DNA of 64,000 nucleotides from Paludibacter sp. (GTDB taxonomy: Bacteria > Bacteroidota > Bacteroidia > Bacteroidales > Paludibacteraceae). A program made the translations under genes and the position numbers. Below the pieces are notes generated by a model. It searched no databases. It was not told the origin of the DNA and saw only the letters and a list, made by a program, of their open reading frames with translations. The stretch lies in contig NZ_WASO01000015.1 in NCBI RefSeq assembly GCF_009712605.1, forward strand, positions 1-64,000. Reading direction: 5' to 3'. Of this stretch, positions 37,501 to 46,700 are shown one piece after another (positions within the stretch are counted from its first letter, which is position 1; every line of letters starts with the position of its first letter).

Positions 37501-38459
37501 TTTCCAATAGCTATCCCGTAAAAGTAATGCCTGATCTTACCCCCAAATCGATAAAAATCAACGGAAAAGAAATTCAGGGCTTTAATAAAGATGAGAAGGC
37601 ATATAGTTATTTGCTGAAGAAAAACGCTAAATTGCCGGTTATCAAAGCAACGGCGTTTGACAATAGCATTTCGGTGGATATCGAACAGGCTAAAGAGATT
37701 CCGGGGACTGCAATTGTGAAGTTTATCGACAATAATACGTTTGAAACCAACACATATTATTTTAACTTTGATGCTGCTTCGGAAAGCGATGATTTCAATG
37801 CGGCTTCTGCAGGAAAACAGTGGCAGTGGCTCCGGGAAAACAGTGCGAATTACAGCTTTACCAAGGTTCCGGGTTCGCTCACTATTACTACCGAAAAAGG
37901 CGATATATCCGAAGGCAGCAATGATGCAAAGAATGTTCTCCTGCAAAGTGCAAACAACGATTGGGTGGCCGAAACAAAGCTGGTAGGTTCGAGAGTTCCG
38001 TCTCAGCCCGAAAACGCTGGTCTTGTTGCTTATCAGGATGACAATAACTTTGTAAAATTAATGCTTCGTGCAGTAACCAAGACCTCGCGTCAGGGACGTG
38101 GCCCCGGAGTACAAGCCGGAACTGTTGATCTGGTGGTAGAAGAGAATGGAATTGCAAAGTCTGCAGCTTCGTTCAACCTCCGGCAAGAGGTTACGGGCAG
38201 CAACTCTTTGATTTTGAAATTGGAAAAGAATGGTGGTGCTTATACCGCTTATTATTCGTTGGATGGAACAAAATTCGAGAAACTCGGCACAGCAAAAAGT
38301 TTCCTCAAAAACATAAAAGTGGGTTTGATAGCATGTGACGGGGTTATCATTCAAAGTATGAAAAATACATTCTGGTTTGATCCCGATACGACCAAACCAG
38401 CAACTCCGTTTGATGTTTCGTTCGACTATTTCCACATCACCAATAGCGGACGAAAATAA
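34587..38459 (+). CDS. Giant multimodular GH3 beta-xylosidase/glucosidase
   Basis: This 1290-residue secreted GH3 is much longer than the usual 750-900. Order: signal peptide (about 1-40), GH3 N-terminal barrel (about 45-370) with nucleophile Asp284 in VTGDCDAV, GH3 C-terminal domain split by a CBM6-like insert (about 484-609) and resuming to about 760, FN3-like domain (about 785-855), Big_2-type Ig domain (about 890-985), a small beta domain (about 985-1065) and a concanavalin-like module (about 1067-1289) resembling the C-terminal domain of GH43 xylosidases. The likely role is release of xylose from decorated xylo-oligosaccharides near the cell surface. An alternative start at the second ATG (34617) would also leave a signal peptide. 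Confidence 0.88.
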   Translation: MKLFFVSCEKMKDHFCRQKLLILLLVLIGINPQSLLVKAEKPKLPIYLNTSYSFKERATDLVSRMTLEEKQSQLGNTMPPIPRLGVKKYDVWGEALHGVAGRNDNSGMTSTSFPNSVAVGCTWDPELIKRETNVIGNEARGFNHNYIFTLTYWSPVVEPTRDPRWGRTGETFGEDPFLISQISSGFIRGLMGDDPKYLKAVPCGKHFFANNTEFNRHTGSANMDDRDMREFYLYPYKSLIEKDKLPAIMTAYSAVNGVPMSSSKFLVDSIARKTYGLDGYVTGDCDAVADILNGHHYAKSKAEAAAMALKTGVDSDCGGIYQSSALEALKQGLITEADMDKALINLFAIRMKLGEFDPQNIVPYAGIKPNIINDPSHNDLALEIATKTPVLLKNNILAKTGKKALPLNAMNIKRIAVLGPQADKVELGDYSGEIEAKYRITPLEGIKRYLADNNYTTEVVSKAGGNTEKRTDFFMISGFSTVTKNNTVKQFDATKFDASAPGLIATERFGSKSVKGIKDGDWTAYNNVDITDVDSIRLSMNVSPEGGTIEIRVGSATGNILASKKIEGTPQANGGFMGFGGRAKNFPVKINTLGITGSQTLVLVYHEAEVPATDKETLDMAASADVALVFVGTDQTTGREESDRFSINLPGNQNELIKAISSVNPNTIVVIQGMGMVEAEQFKNNPNISGMIFTGYNGQNQGAAMAKVLFGEVNPGGKTSVTWYKSLNDLPDFNDYTLRGATGKNGRTYMYFDKDVTYEFGYGLSYTTFAYSNFGISKNAITPNDKITITADVKNTGDVDGDEVVQVYVKTPESAASLQRPIKRLKGFKRVTIPRGQTQTVSIDIDCADLWFWDAANKRIMFDQGKYVFEIGASSRDIKGEVSANMTGTYKSVLSTVVAEGDKTVLRPGNTLQTSVTASMSDDSFCNLSKAQVTYKSNNPAVASVDNTGKVTAKSAGVASIIASVTVDGTTVSNSYPVKVMPDLTPKSIKINGKEIQGFNKDEKAYSYLLKKNAKLPVIKATAFDNSISVDIEQAKEIPGTAIVKFIDNNTFETNTYYFNFDAASESDDFNAASAGKQWQWLRENSANYSFTKVPGSLTITTEKGDISEGSNDAKNVLLQSANNDWVAETKLVGSRVPSQPENAGLVAYQDDNNFVKLMLRAVTKTSRQGRGPGVQAGTVDLVVEENGIAKSAASFNLRQEVTGSNSLILKLEKNGGAYTAYYSLDGTKFEKLGTAKSFLKNIKVGLIACDGVIIQSMKNTFWFDPDTTKPATPFDVSFDYFHITNSGRK

Positions 38460-38541
38460 CACGATAAAGGAATAAGCTGAAGACTTGTGTCTTTGGTTGG
38501 CAAACGACTTTTGCATAGATGCTTAAGTAGTCAGTGTATTT

Positions 38542-38579
38542 ACATGAAACGATCTTGTTCTGTCAGGATCGTTTCATGT
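38542..38579 (+). terminator. Strong hairpin between GH3 and GH97
   Basis: Thirteen perfect pairs, ACATGAAACGATC (38542-38554) with GATCGTTTCATGT (38567-38579), extend by three more pairs to a 6-base loop TTCTGT. A weak T-rich tail follows. It may end the GH3 transcript or be a leader structure 27 bases before the GH97 start. Confidence 0.6.
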
Positions 38580-38606
38580 GCATTTAAATAAGAAAATTAT
38601 ATTCAC

Positions 38607-40547
38607 ATGAAGAACACAAAGATAATTACCGTTTTATTGGCTTTTGCCGGTATGTTTTACACAGGAGCGTTTGCACAGAATGCAAAAGTAGTATCTCCCA
38701 ATCAAAAGGTTAGCGTCGAACTCTGTAGTCGTCAGAATACGGATGCCGGAAGTTGGTATCTGAAGGTCTCGTACCAGAACGGAGTGACACCGACTGAAGT
38801 CATTCCGCAAATCAATCTCGGTCTTTTGCGCAGCGATCAGGATTTTTCTAAAGCATTGAAACTGATCCGGACGGGTAAACCTGTTTCGATTCATGATGAT
38901 TATACGGTTTTGCATGGTAAACGTGCGCATTGTACCAATCAGGCAAACGAATTGACGGTTGCTTTTGAAACGCCTTCCAAAGCAAAGTTGAACCTTATAA
39001 TGAGAGCTTACAACGACGGCGTGGCTTTCCGTTACGAATTTCCCGAAAAATCGGGTTCGTTTGTGGTAAAAGACGAATTTACAGCTTATTCCATACCGGA
39101 TAGCACGAAACGATGGTTGGAAAAATTCAATACGGCCAATGAAGGGCTTTATTCGTCGATGGTAGATGCAAAAGTGCAGCAGGACTGGGGCTATCCGGCT
39201 CTGTTCAATACTCCTGATAAATCGTGCTGGTACCTGATTCACGAAGCCGATCTCGACCGTAATTACTGCGGATCTAAGCTTTCAAATGCAGGAACAGCTA
39301 CCGAATATAAAATTACTTTTCCCGACCAATGGAATGGCCGTGGGAAAGGCGAGTCGCAACCGACCGTTACCTTGCCCTGGAAATCACCCTGGCGCGTGAT
39401 TGTGGTGGGAAGCCTTTCCGATATTGTAGAATCAACGTTGGTGGACGATGTTTGTCCTCCTTCTGTTGTGGCTAAAACCGATTGGATCAAACCCGGCATT
39501 GCTTCGTGGAACTACTGGTCGGACAACCACGGTACGAAGGACTACAAAACAGTGTGCGAATTTGCTGATTTGGCCGCAGCAATGGGTTGGCCTTATACAT
39601 TACTCGATTGGGAATGGGATGCTATGGGCAATGGCGGAAAGCTGGAAGATGCGCTTAAATACATCAAATCCAAAGGGCTTAAACCGCTGATGTGGTACAA
39701 CTCCGGCGGAGATCATACCTGGGTGTCGGCTACGCCGAAAGACCGCATGCTGACTCACGAAAATCGCGTTGAAGAGTTTACCAAACTAAAAAATCTGGGC
39801 GTGGCAGGGGTGAAGATCGACTTTTTTGAAAGCGAAAAGCAGGATATGATTAAGTATTATCTGGATATTCTGGACGATGCAGCCAAGTTTGGAATGATGG
39901 TTTATTTTCACGGTTGTTTAGTGCCGCGCGGCTGGGCTCGCACCTATCCACACCTGATGACATACGAAGGTGTTCGCGGTGCCGAATGGTACAACAACGG
40001 ACCCGAATTTACCACGACAGCCCCCGAGCATAATACCGTGTTGCCATTTACCCGTAATGTGGTTGGCGCAATGGATTATACGCCGGTAACGTTTACCAAT
40101 TCCCAGTTCCCTCACACCACTTCCTATGGTCACGAACTGGCATTAAGCGTTGTATTTGAATCAGGGATAGAGCATTTTGCCGACAGACCCGAAGGGTATT
40201 ATTCGTTGCCGGATGCTGCCCGCACATTTCTGAAAGAGGTGCCGAATACGTGGGACAATACCAAATTACTTGATGGTTATCCAGGTAAATACATCATTAT
40301 TGCCCGTCAGAAAGGCAACGACTGGTACATCGGAGGTATCAGTGCTGAGAATATGCGCGAAAAGAGAACAAAACTGGAATTCGGTTTTCTCCCTGAAGGA
40401 GTGAAATATAAGCTGACGCTGATTGCCGATGGCAAACACGACAAAGAATTTTCTACGCAATATCTGGTGGTAGATAAATCATCATCGGTAGATATCAAGA
40501 TGCTCCGGAGAGGAGGATTTGTTGCCAGTCTGCGACCTTTGTTGTGA
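38607..40547 (+). CDS. GH97 alpha-glycosidase (likely retaining alpha-galactosidase type)
   Basis: This 646-residue secreted GH97 has a signal peptide (1-23), an N-terminal super-sandwich (about 30-280), a TIM barrel (about 285-560) and a C-terminal beta domain. The barrel segment GVKIDFFESEKQ carries Asp405, placed like the nucleophile of retaining GH97 alpha-galactosidases (Asp415 in the Bacteroides thetaiotaomicron enzyme). A Glu in YEGVRGAEW is the likely acid/base. The inverting SusB-type Glu base is not evident. In complex xylans the target could be terminal galactose on side chains. Specificity is inferred. Confidence 0.88.
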   Translation: MKNTKIITVLLAFAGMFYTGAFAQNAKVVSPNQKVSVELCSRQNTDAGSWYLKVSYQNGVTPTEVIPQINLGLLRSDQDFSKALKLIRTGKPVSIHDDYTVLHGKRAHCTNQANELTVAFETPSKAKLNLIMRAYNDGVAFRYEFPEKSGSFVVKDEFTAYSIPDSTKRWLEKFNTANEGLYSSMVDAKVQQDWGYPALFNTPDKSCWYLIHEADLDRNYCGSKLSNAGTATEYKITFPDQWNGRGKGESQPTVTLPWKSPWRVIVVGSLSDIVESTLVDDVCPPSVVAKTDWIKPGIASWNYWSDNHGTKDYKTVCEFADLAAAMGWPYTLLDWEWDAMGNGGKLEDALKYIKSKGLKPLMWYNSGGDHTWVSATPKDRMLTHENRVEEFTKLKNLGVAGVKIDFFESEKQDMIKYYLDILDDAAKFGMMVYFHGCLVPRGWARTYPHLMTYEGVRGAEWYNNGPEFTTTAPEHNTVLPFTRNVVGAMDYTPVTFTNSQFPHTTSYGHELALSVVFESGIEHFADRPEGYYSLPDAARTFLKEVPNTWDNTKLLDGYPGKYIIIARQKGNDWYIGGISAENMREKRTKLEFGFLPEGVKYKLTLIADGKHDKEFSTQYLVVDKSSSVDIKMLRRGGFVASLRPLL

Positions 40548-41152
40548 TGCAAATAGTGACATAATTAGTCCGACTTTCGCAACCTTTTAATGACTTGTAG
40601 ATAGAGGATTTTGAACTGTTGGTTGGGATATAAGATCTGTTATAGTTGCTTATATGTGGGTCTCAAGCCAATTCCTTTTACTTTTTGTCTTGAAACAAAA
40701 AGTAAACAAAAAATTCAAGGCTATGCCCGCTTCGCTCAAAAAACCGGCGTTCATCAACGGAAATCGCCCAAACTTGTTTCCTCCTTTTGTCGGAAACTTC
40801 AAACAAGGACGATTTTTGCGTCGCTTCACTTGTTTTTTAGCTTACGCTGACCGTTGGTTGTCTCACCGGACAAGGCCGCTCCAATCTGCATGAGCAAGAT
40901 AGATAAAAATAGGAAAGGCCTATTTTTATAATATTTGAGAAAAACAGACCCGAAGGGATAAACAAAGAATACCCAACAGACGGAAAGCTGTTTGAGTGAG
41001 TAGGCCAGTTGCAAACGTTTGATGATGCGAAAAAGTTTCATGGCCGAGCGAACGAGTTCTTTCCGTCAATGTTTTTGCTTCCTTTTTGCGCCAAAAAGGA
41101 AGGCCTGCCGCAGGCAAAGGACAAATAAAATTTGATAATTAATTACATATTC
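40548..41152. other. Repeat-bearing gap between GH97 and GH3
   Basis: This 605-base gap has no convincing gene; short open frames here are low-complexity or repeat-derived. Most of it (about 40667-41115) is a hairpin-bounded repeat element. Confidence 0.65.
40667..41115. repeat. Hairpin-bounded intergenic repeat element
   Basis: The left end has a perfect 12-bp hairpin TTTACTTTTTGT/ACAAAAAGTAAA (40677-40706). The right end has a perfect 11-bp hairpin CTTCCTTTTTG/CAAAAAGGAAG (41078-41102), then GCCTGC/GCAGGC (41103-41115). A third hairpin AAAAATAGG/CCTATTTTT lies at 40905-40927. The left hairpin motif resembles dispersed repeats I recall from Bacteroidetes genomes. No transposase is seen. Confidence 0.6.
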
Positions 41153-43771
41153 ATGGAAACAGCAATGTTTAAAACTTTTGGGAAAGGCATTTGTGTATCT
41201 GCTTTTCTGTTGTTGTCTGCAACATCCTGGGGTCAACAGTTGCCCTATCAAAACCCGAATCTGAGTTCCGAGGCGCGCGCTCAAGATCTCATTTCGCGAT
41301 TGACGCTTACCGAAAAAGCGACACTGATGTGCGATCAGTCGGATGCGATTCCCCGTTTGGGAATTAAGAAGTTCAACTGGTGGAGCGAAGCGCTTCATGG
41401 GTATGCCAACAACGATAGTGTCACCGTTTTTCCTGAACCGGTGGGTATGGCCGCTTCGTTCGACGACAAGCTGTTGTACCGTATTTACAATGCTATTTCC
41501 GATGAAGGTCGTGCCAAATATAATTTGTGGTTGCAACGGGGCAATGAGAACAAGCGCTTCCTCAGCCTTTCGGTGTGGACCCCGAATGTCAACATTTTCC
41601 GGGATCCGCGCTGGGGACGCGGACAGGAAACCTACGGCGAAGATCCGTATCTCACTTCACGAATGGGCGTGCAGGTGGTGAAGGGTTTGCAAGGGCCTGC
41701 CGATGCAAAATACCGTAAGTTACTGGCTTGTGCCAAACACTATGCCGTACACTCCGGACCGGAATGGAGTCGTCACGAACTCAACTTGAACAATGTAAAC
41801 CCACGCGAACTGTACGAAACTTACCTGCCGGCTTTCAAAGCTTTGGTGCAGGATGCCGATGTGCGTCAGGTGATGTGTGCTTACCAGCGTCTGGACGATG
41901 AACCTTGTTGCGGAAACACCCGCCTTTTGCAACGTATCCTTCGCGATGAGTGGGGCTATAAGTACATGGTAGTTTCCGATTGTGGTGCCGTAACCGACTT
42001 TTTTACCAGCCACAGAGTATCGTCGGATGCTGTTCATGCCGCATCAAAGGCCGTTTTGGCAGGAACCGACGTAGAGTGTGTATGGGAAAACTATCCATTC
42101 AAAGACCTGCCTGCAGCTGTCGACAAAGGTTTGATTAAAGAATCCGATATTAACAAAAGCTTGCTTCGTGTACTGACAGGCCGTTTCGATCTGGGCGATT
42201 TCGATGATAACTCTATTGTTCCCTGGGCTCAGATACCGGCATCGGTGTTGAACAATCAGGAACACCGCCAACTGGCACTGGACATGGCTCGCGAAGCAAT
42301 GACACTGCTTCAGAATAAAAAGAATCTGTTACCGTTGTCGAAAACGGGAAAGCAGATTGCCGTTATCGGTCCGAATGCCAACGATAAACCGATGCTTTGG
42401 GGTAACTACAACGGAACGCCGGTGCATACCATTTCTATCCTTGACGGAATAAAAACAAAGATTTCGGACAAAAAAATAATGTATGACAAAGGCTGTGACC
42501 TTGTAGAAGATAAAGTGACACAAAGCTATTTCGATCAGCTCTCGTCCGGTAATAAAAAAGGATTTAAGGTGACCTACTGGAATAATATCGACCGTAGCGG
42601 CGATCCTGTTGCTACCGTACAAATCTCCAACCCAATTAAAATGACGACTGCCGGTCAGCACGAGTTTGCTTCGGGCGTAAAACTGGAAGGTTTTTCCGGG
42701 CTTTTTGAAGCCGAATTTACCCCAAAAGTATCGGAAGAACTGGTATTTAAAGGAGGAGCAACCGGTGATTTCGAACTGATTGTAAACGGTCAGTCTCTTC
42801 AGAAATATAGCAACTGGCGGACATTGCCTTCGCGTATTCCTTTCAAGGTAGAAGCCGGCAAAACATACAAAATCGAAATCAGATATGCACAGAAAAACAA
42901 CTGGCAGGCAAACATAGAACTTGATTTCGGCAAAGAACTCAATGTGGATTATACCAAGCTGATTGATAAGTTGAAAGGTGTTGAAACGGTGGTCTTTGTC
43001 GGTGGTTTGTCCGGAAGCCTTGAAGGAGAAGAAATGCCGGTGTCGTATCCGGGTTTCAAAGGAGGCGACCGTACCAATATTGATCTTCCGGCTGTTCAGC
43101 GTAACTGTCTGAAAGCATTGAAAGAAGCCGGTAAAAAAGTGATTTTTGTCAATTGTTCGGGTTCCGCCATTGCGCTGACTCCCGAAACCGAATCGTGTGA
43201 TGCCATTCTTCAGGCATGGTATCCCGGCGAATTGGGAGGCCAGGCTGTTGCTGACGTGCTTTTCGGGGATTACAATCCTTCGGGCAAGCTGCCAATCACC
43301 TTTTACAAAAGTTCCGCTCAGTTGAAAGACTTTGAGGATTATTCGATGAAAGGACGCACTTACCGTTACATGACTGATGCTCTCTTTCCTTTTGGCTATG
43401 GCTTGAGCTATACCAAATTTACTATCGGTAATGCTACTCTCGACAAAAATACGCTGAGTGCGAATGAAGATGTAAAAGTGACGATTCCGGTTTCTAATAC
43501 AGGTAAACGTCAGGGAACGGAAATTTTACAGGTGTATGTCCGTAAGGTGAACGATGTGGACGGTCCGCTCAAAACATTGAAAGGATTTCAGCGCGTTAGT
43601 CTCAATGCAGGGCAAAAAACAAATGTCACTATCGATTTGCCTTCTTCTTCGTTTGAATTCTACGACTGGAGCCAGCGTAAGATGATGGTTACTCCGGGCG
43701 AATATGAAATTTTCTATGGCAATAGCTCGGATGCGAAAGACCTGAAAAAAGCCACGGTTGTTATTCGATAA
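41153..43771 (+). CDS. GH3 beta-xylosidase/glucosidase with PA14 insert
   Basis: This secreted GH3 has 872 residues from the ATG at 41153; an in-frame TTG at 41132 is less likely. It has a signal peptide (about 1-28) and an N-terminal barrel with nucleophile Asp276 in VVSDCGAV. The C-terminal alpha/beta domain is interrupted by a PA14-like domain (about 467-595, YWNN to ELDFGKE), and an FN3-like domain lies at the end (about 770-870). The segment NWWSEALHGY is typical of xylosidase-leaning GH3 proteins. It is clearly different from the GH3 at 34587, with a different insert type. It is followed 23 bases later by GH2. Confidence 0.9.
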   Translation: METAMFKTFGKGICVSAFLLLSATSWGQQLPYQNPNLSSEARAQDLISRLTLTEKATLMCDQSDAIPRLGIKKFNWWSEALHGYANNDSVTVFPEPVGMAASFDDKLLYRIYNAISDEGRAKYNLWLQRGNENKRFLSLSVWTPNVNIFRDPRWGRGQETYGEDPYLTSRMGVQVVKGLQGPADAKYRKLLACAKHYAVHSGPEWSRHELNLNNVNPRELYETYLPAFKALVQDADVRQVMCAYQRLDDEPCCGNTRLLQRILRDEWGYKYMVVSDCGAVTDFFTSHRVSSDAVHAASKAVLAGTDVECVWENYPFKDLPAAVDKGLIKESDINKSLLRVLTGRFDLGDFDDNSIVPWAQIPASVLNNQEHRQLALDMAREAMTLLQNKKNLLPLSKTGKQIAVIGPNANDKPMLWGNYNGTPVHTISILDGIKTKISDKKIMYDKGCDLVEDKVTQSYFDQLSSGNKKGFKVTYWNNIDRSGDPVATVQISNPIKMTTAGQHEFASGVKLEGFSGLFEAEFTPKVSEELVFKGGATGDFELIVNGQSLQKYSNWRTLPSRIPFKVEAGKTYKIEIRYAQKNNWQANIELDFGKELNVDYTKLIDKLKGVETVVFVGGLSGSLEGEEMPVSYPGFKGGDRTNIDLPAVQRNCLKALKEAGKKVIFVNCSGSAIALTPETESCDAILQAWYPGELGGQAVADVLFGDYNPSGKLPITFYKSSAQLKDFEDYSMKGRTYRYMTDALFPFGYGLSYTKFTIGNATLDKNTLSANEDVKVTIPVSNTGKRQGTEILQVYVRKVNDVDGPLKTLKGFQRVSLNAGQKTNVTIDLPSSSFEFYDWSQRKMMVTPGEYEIFYGNSSDAKDLKKATVVIR

Positions 43772-43794
43772 ATAAAATACAATTCAAAATAACT

Positions 43795-46700
43795 ATGTCA
43801 CGCTTAAAATTAATTTTAGTGTCGTTGTTGCTCTGTTTTGCGGGGATAATTACGACAACATTCGCACAAGAGTCCTTGCAGTTGCGATCTGGTATTGATT
43901 ATCCTGCCGAAATTGAAAACCCTGAATGTCAGGGAATCAACAAGGAACCCTACCACGCTACCCTGATGCCTTATGCCAATTTGCAGGAAGCGCTGGCGGC
44001 TAATCGTCTTGCTTCATCGCAATGCCGCAGTTTGAACGGAAACTGGAAATTCAATTGGGTGCCAACTCCCGACAAACGTCCGAAAGACTTTTACAAAATC
44101 GATTTCGATGTTTCGGGCTGGAAAGAGATTCCCGTTCCGTCCAACTGGGAAGTGCATGGATACGGAACACCGTTTTACCGCAACCTCGGCTATACCATCA
44201 AAAAAGACTTTCCACGTGTAATGAGCGAACCCGAAAAATGGTACACCTCCTACAAAGAACGCAATCCGGTAGGAAGCTATCGCCGCGATTTCGAGGTTCC
44301 TGCCGAATGGGATGACCGCCGTATTTTTATCACCTTCAACGGTGTGGATTGTGCCTTCTTTATCTGGGTCAATGGCGAAAAGGTGGGCTACAGCGTCAAT
44401 AGCCGTAATGCTGCCGATTTTGATCTGACCAAATATGTAAAACCGGGCAAAAATACGCTGGCAGTAGAGGTGTATCAGTACAGTTCGGGCACCTGGCTCG
44501 AAGATCAGGATATGTTCCGTTTGCACGGAATTTTCCGCGATGTAACTCTTTGGAGTGCCCCACAGGTACACATCCGCGACTTCTTTGTAAAACAGGATCT
44601 CGATAAGGATTATAAAAATGCTACTGTCGAGGTTTTGGCAAAGCTGAAGAATTATGGTGATAAAACTGGAAAACCACAGACATTTACTGCAACACTCTAT
44701 GATAAGGCAGGAAATGTTATTGCCAAAGGAAGTGCCGTCGGCAAAGCTCTTGCGTCCAAACAGGAAGAACAACTGACGGTGAAATTCCCTGTAGACAATC
44801 CTGCAAAATGGACCGCCGAAACTCCTAATTTGTACACGATGGTGTTGAATAGTTCGGAGGGGGAAATTCTTTCGTCCAGAGTGGGTTTCCGCAAGCTCGA
44901 AATCAAAGGGCGAGTATTTACGGTGAATGGTGTGCCTATCAAACTGAAAGGCGTAAACCGTCACGAACACTGGTCTGATGTGGGACATGCCGTTACCGAG
45001 GAACAGATGATCCGCGACCTCGAAGTAATCAAACAGGGCAATTGCAATCACGTACGAACCAGCCATTATTCCGATAATCCCCGTTGGTACGAGTTGTGCG
45101 ACGAGTGGGGTATCTGGTTGGTGGCTGAGGCAAATTGCGAATGTCACGGGTACGACGGTCGTTTCGATGAAGAACCGACAATGAAAGATGCCATTATTGA
45201 CCGCAACGTTGCCAATGTTGAGAACTTTAAAAATCATCCGTCGGTAATCATCTGGTCGCTTGGAAATGAATGCGGCCGGGTCGGTTCCAATTTTGTTGCA
45301 GCCTTGAATACTGTAAAAAGTCTTGATCCTTCGCGTTTTGTGCATTACGAACGTTTTGGAACAGGGAAAAATAATCCTGCCGATTTCGATGGCAGAATGT
45401 ACGGTACCGCTGCCGATTATGTCGATATGGTGAAAAACTGGGGTTTGACGAAACCTTTGTATATCTGCGAATTTGTTCACGCTATGTTCAACTCAATGGG
45501 TTCTCTTGACGAATACTCTAAGGCGTTTGATGAGAATCCCGAAATTCTGGGTGGAGCGATCTGGGAGTTTCAGGATCAGGCATTGTGGAACAAACGGGAT
45601 CCCAAGCATCCGATATTAGCTTACGGCGGTGGTTTTGGTGAAGCTCCTAACGACCACTATTTCATTCACAAAGGAGTAGTGTCATACGATCGTTCGACCG
45701 AAGGGCCCAAAGTGAAACCGCATTATCCGGAAATGAAAAAAGCCTTCCAGTGGATCGATACGGAACTGAGCGATGCCTCCACGGGGGAGATTCGTATTAA
45801 AAACAAATACCAGTTCATCTCGTTGAATGGATTTGATGCGACCTGGAGTTTGACCGAAAACGGACAGGAAATAGACAACGGTCAGATAAAAATGAGACCA
45901 ACATGGAGCAAAGGGGTATTTCAGGCAATGATTCCATACAAAATAGAACATCCGAAAGCCGGAGCGGAATATTTCCTTCGCATTTCTTACAAACAAAAAG
46001 AAAAAACACTTTGGGCAGACAAAGGCTTTGAAGTAGCTTCGGCTCAATTTAAGCTTCCGGTCAATACGCTTCCGGCAGTAGATGCAAAAGCCACTCAGCC
46101 TGTAAAACTAGTTCAAAACAAAGATCTCGCAACGATTTCGGGTAATGGTTTTTCTGTCGTGTTTGATAAGAAAACCGGCTTCATGAGCCAGCTTACTAAA
46201 AATGGGGTAGACCTGTTGGTTACCGATGGAGCACCCAAATTGCACTTCTGGCGCGCGGCTCACCGCACTGACGATGACTGGGCATTCCGCCAATGGGAAA
46301 AATTCGGTGTGAATGCACTTCAGTACTCTTTGGTCGATTTCAAAGCGGAGGTAGTGGATAACGCATCTGTCAAGGTCACTGCTACGGTTAAGGCTGAAGG
46401 TAAAGAAGGATTCGGGGCTTATCATACGGCTACTTACCTCATCACAGGCGACGGTAAGGTGAAAGTTGATAATAAAATTGAGTTTACGGGCTTGCGCATC
46501 AATTTGGCAGAAATCGGCGTACGTATGTTGTTGGACAAAAAACTTGATCGCATGACTTATTTCGGTCGTGGTCCGCAGGAGAACTATGCCGACCGTAAAA
46601 GTGCTGCCGATGTTGGTCTGTACGAATTGGCCGTGAACAATCAGTATGAATACGAAAAGCCGATGGAGCAGGGCAATCACGAGGAAGTAAGATGGGCCGA

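Noticed and set aside
44014-45480. Minus-strand open frame of 488 codons opposite GH2.
   Set aside because: It has no recognisable domain and lies fully within the GH2 barrel on the other strand, whose catalytic residues are intact.
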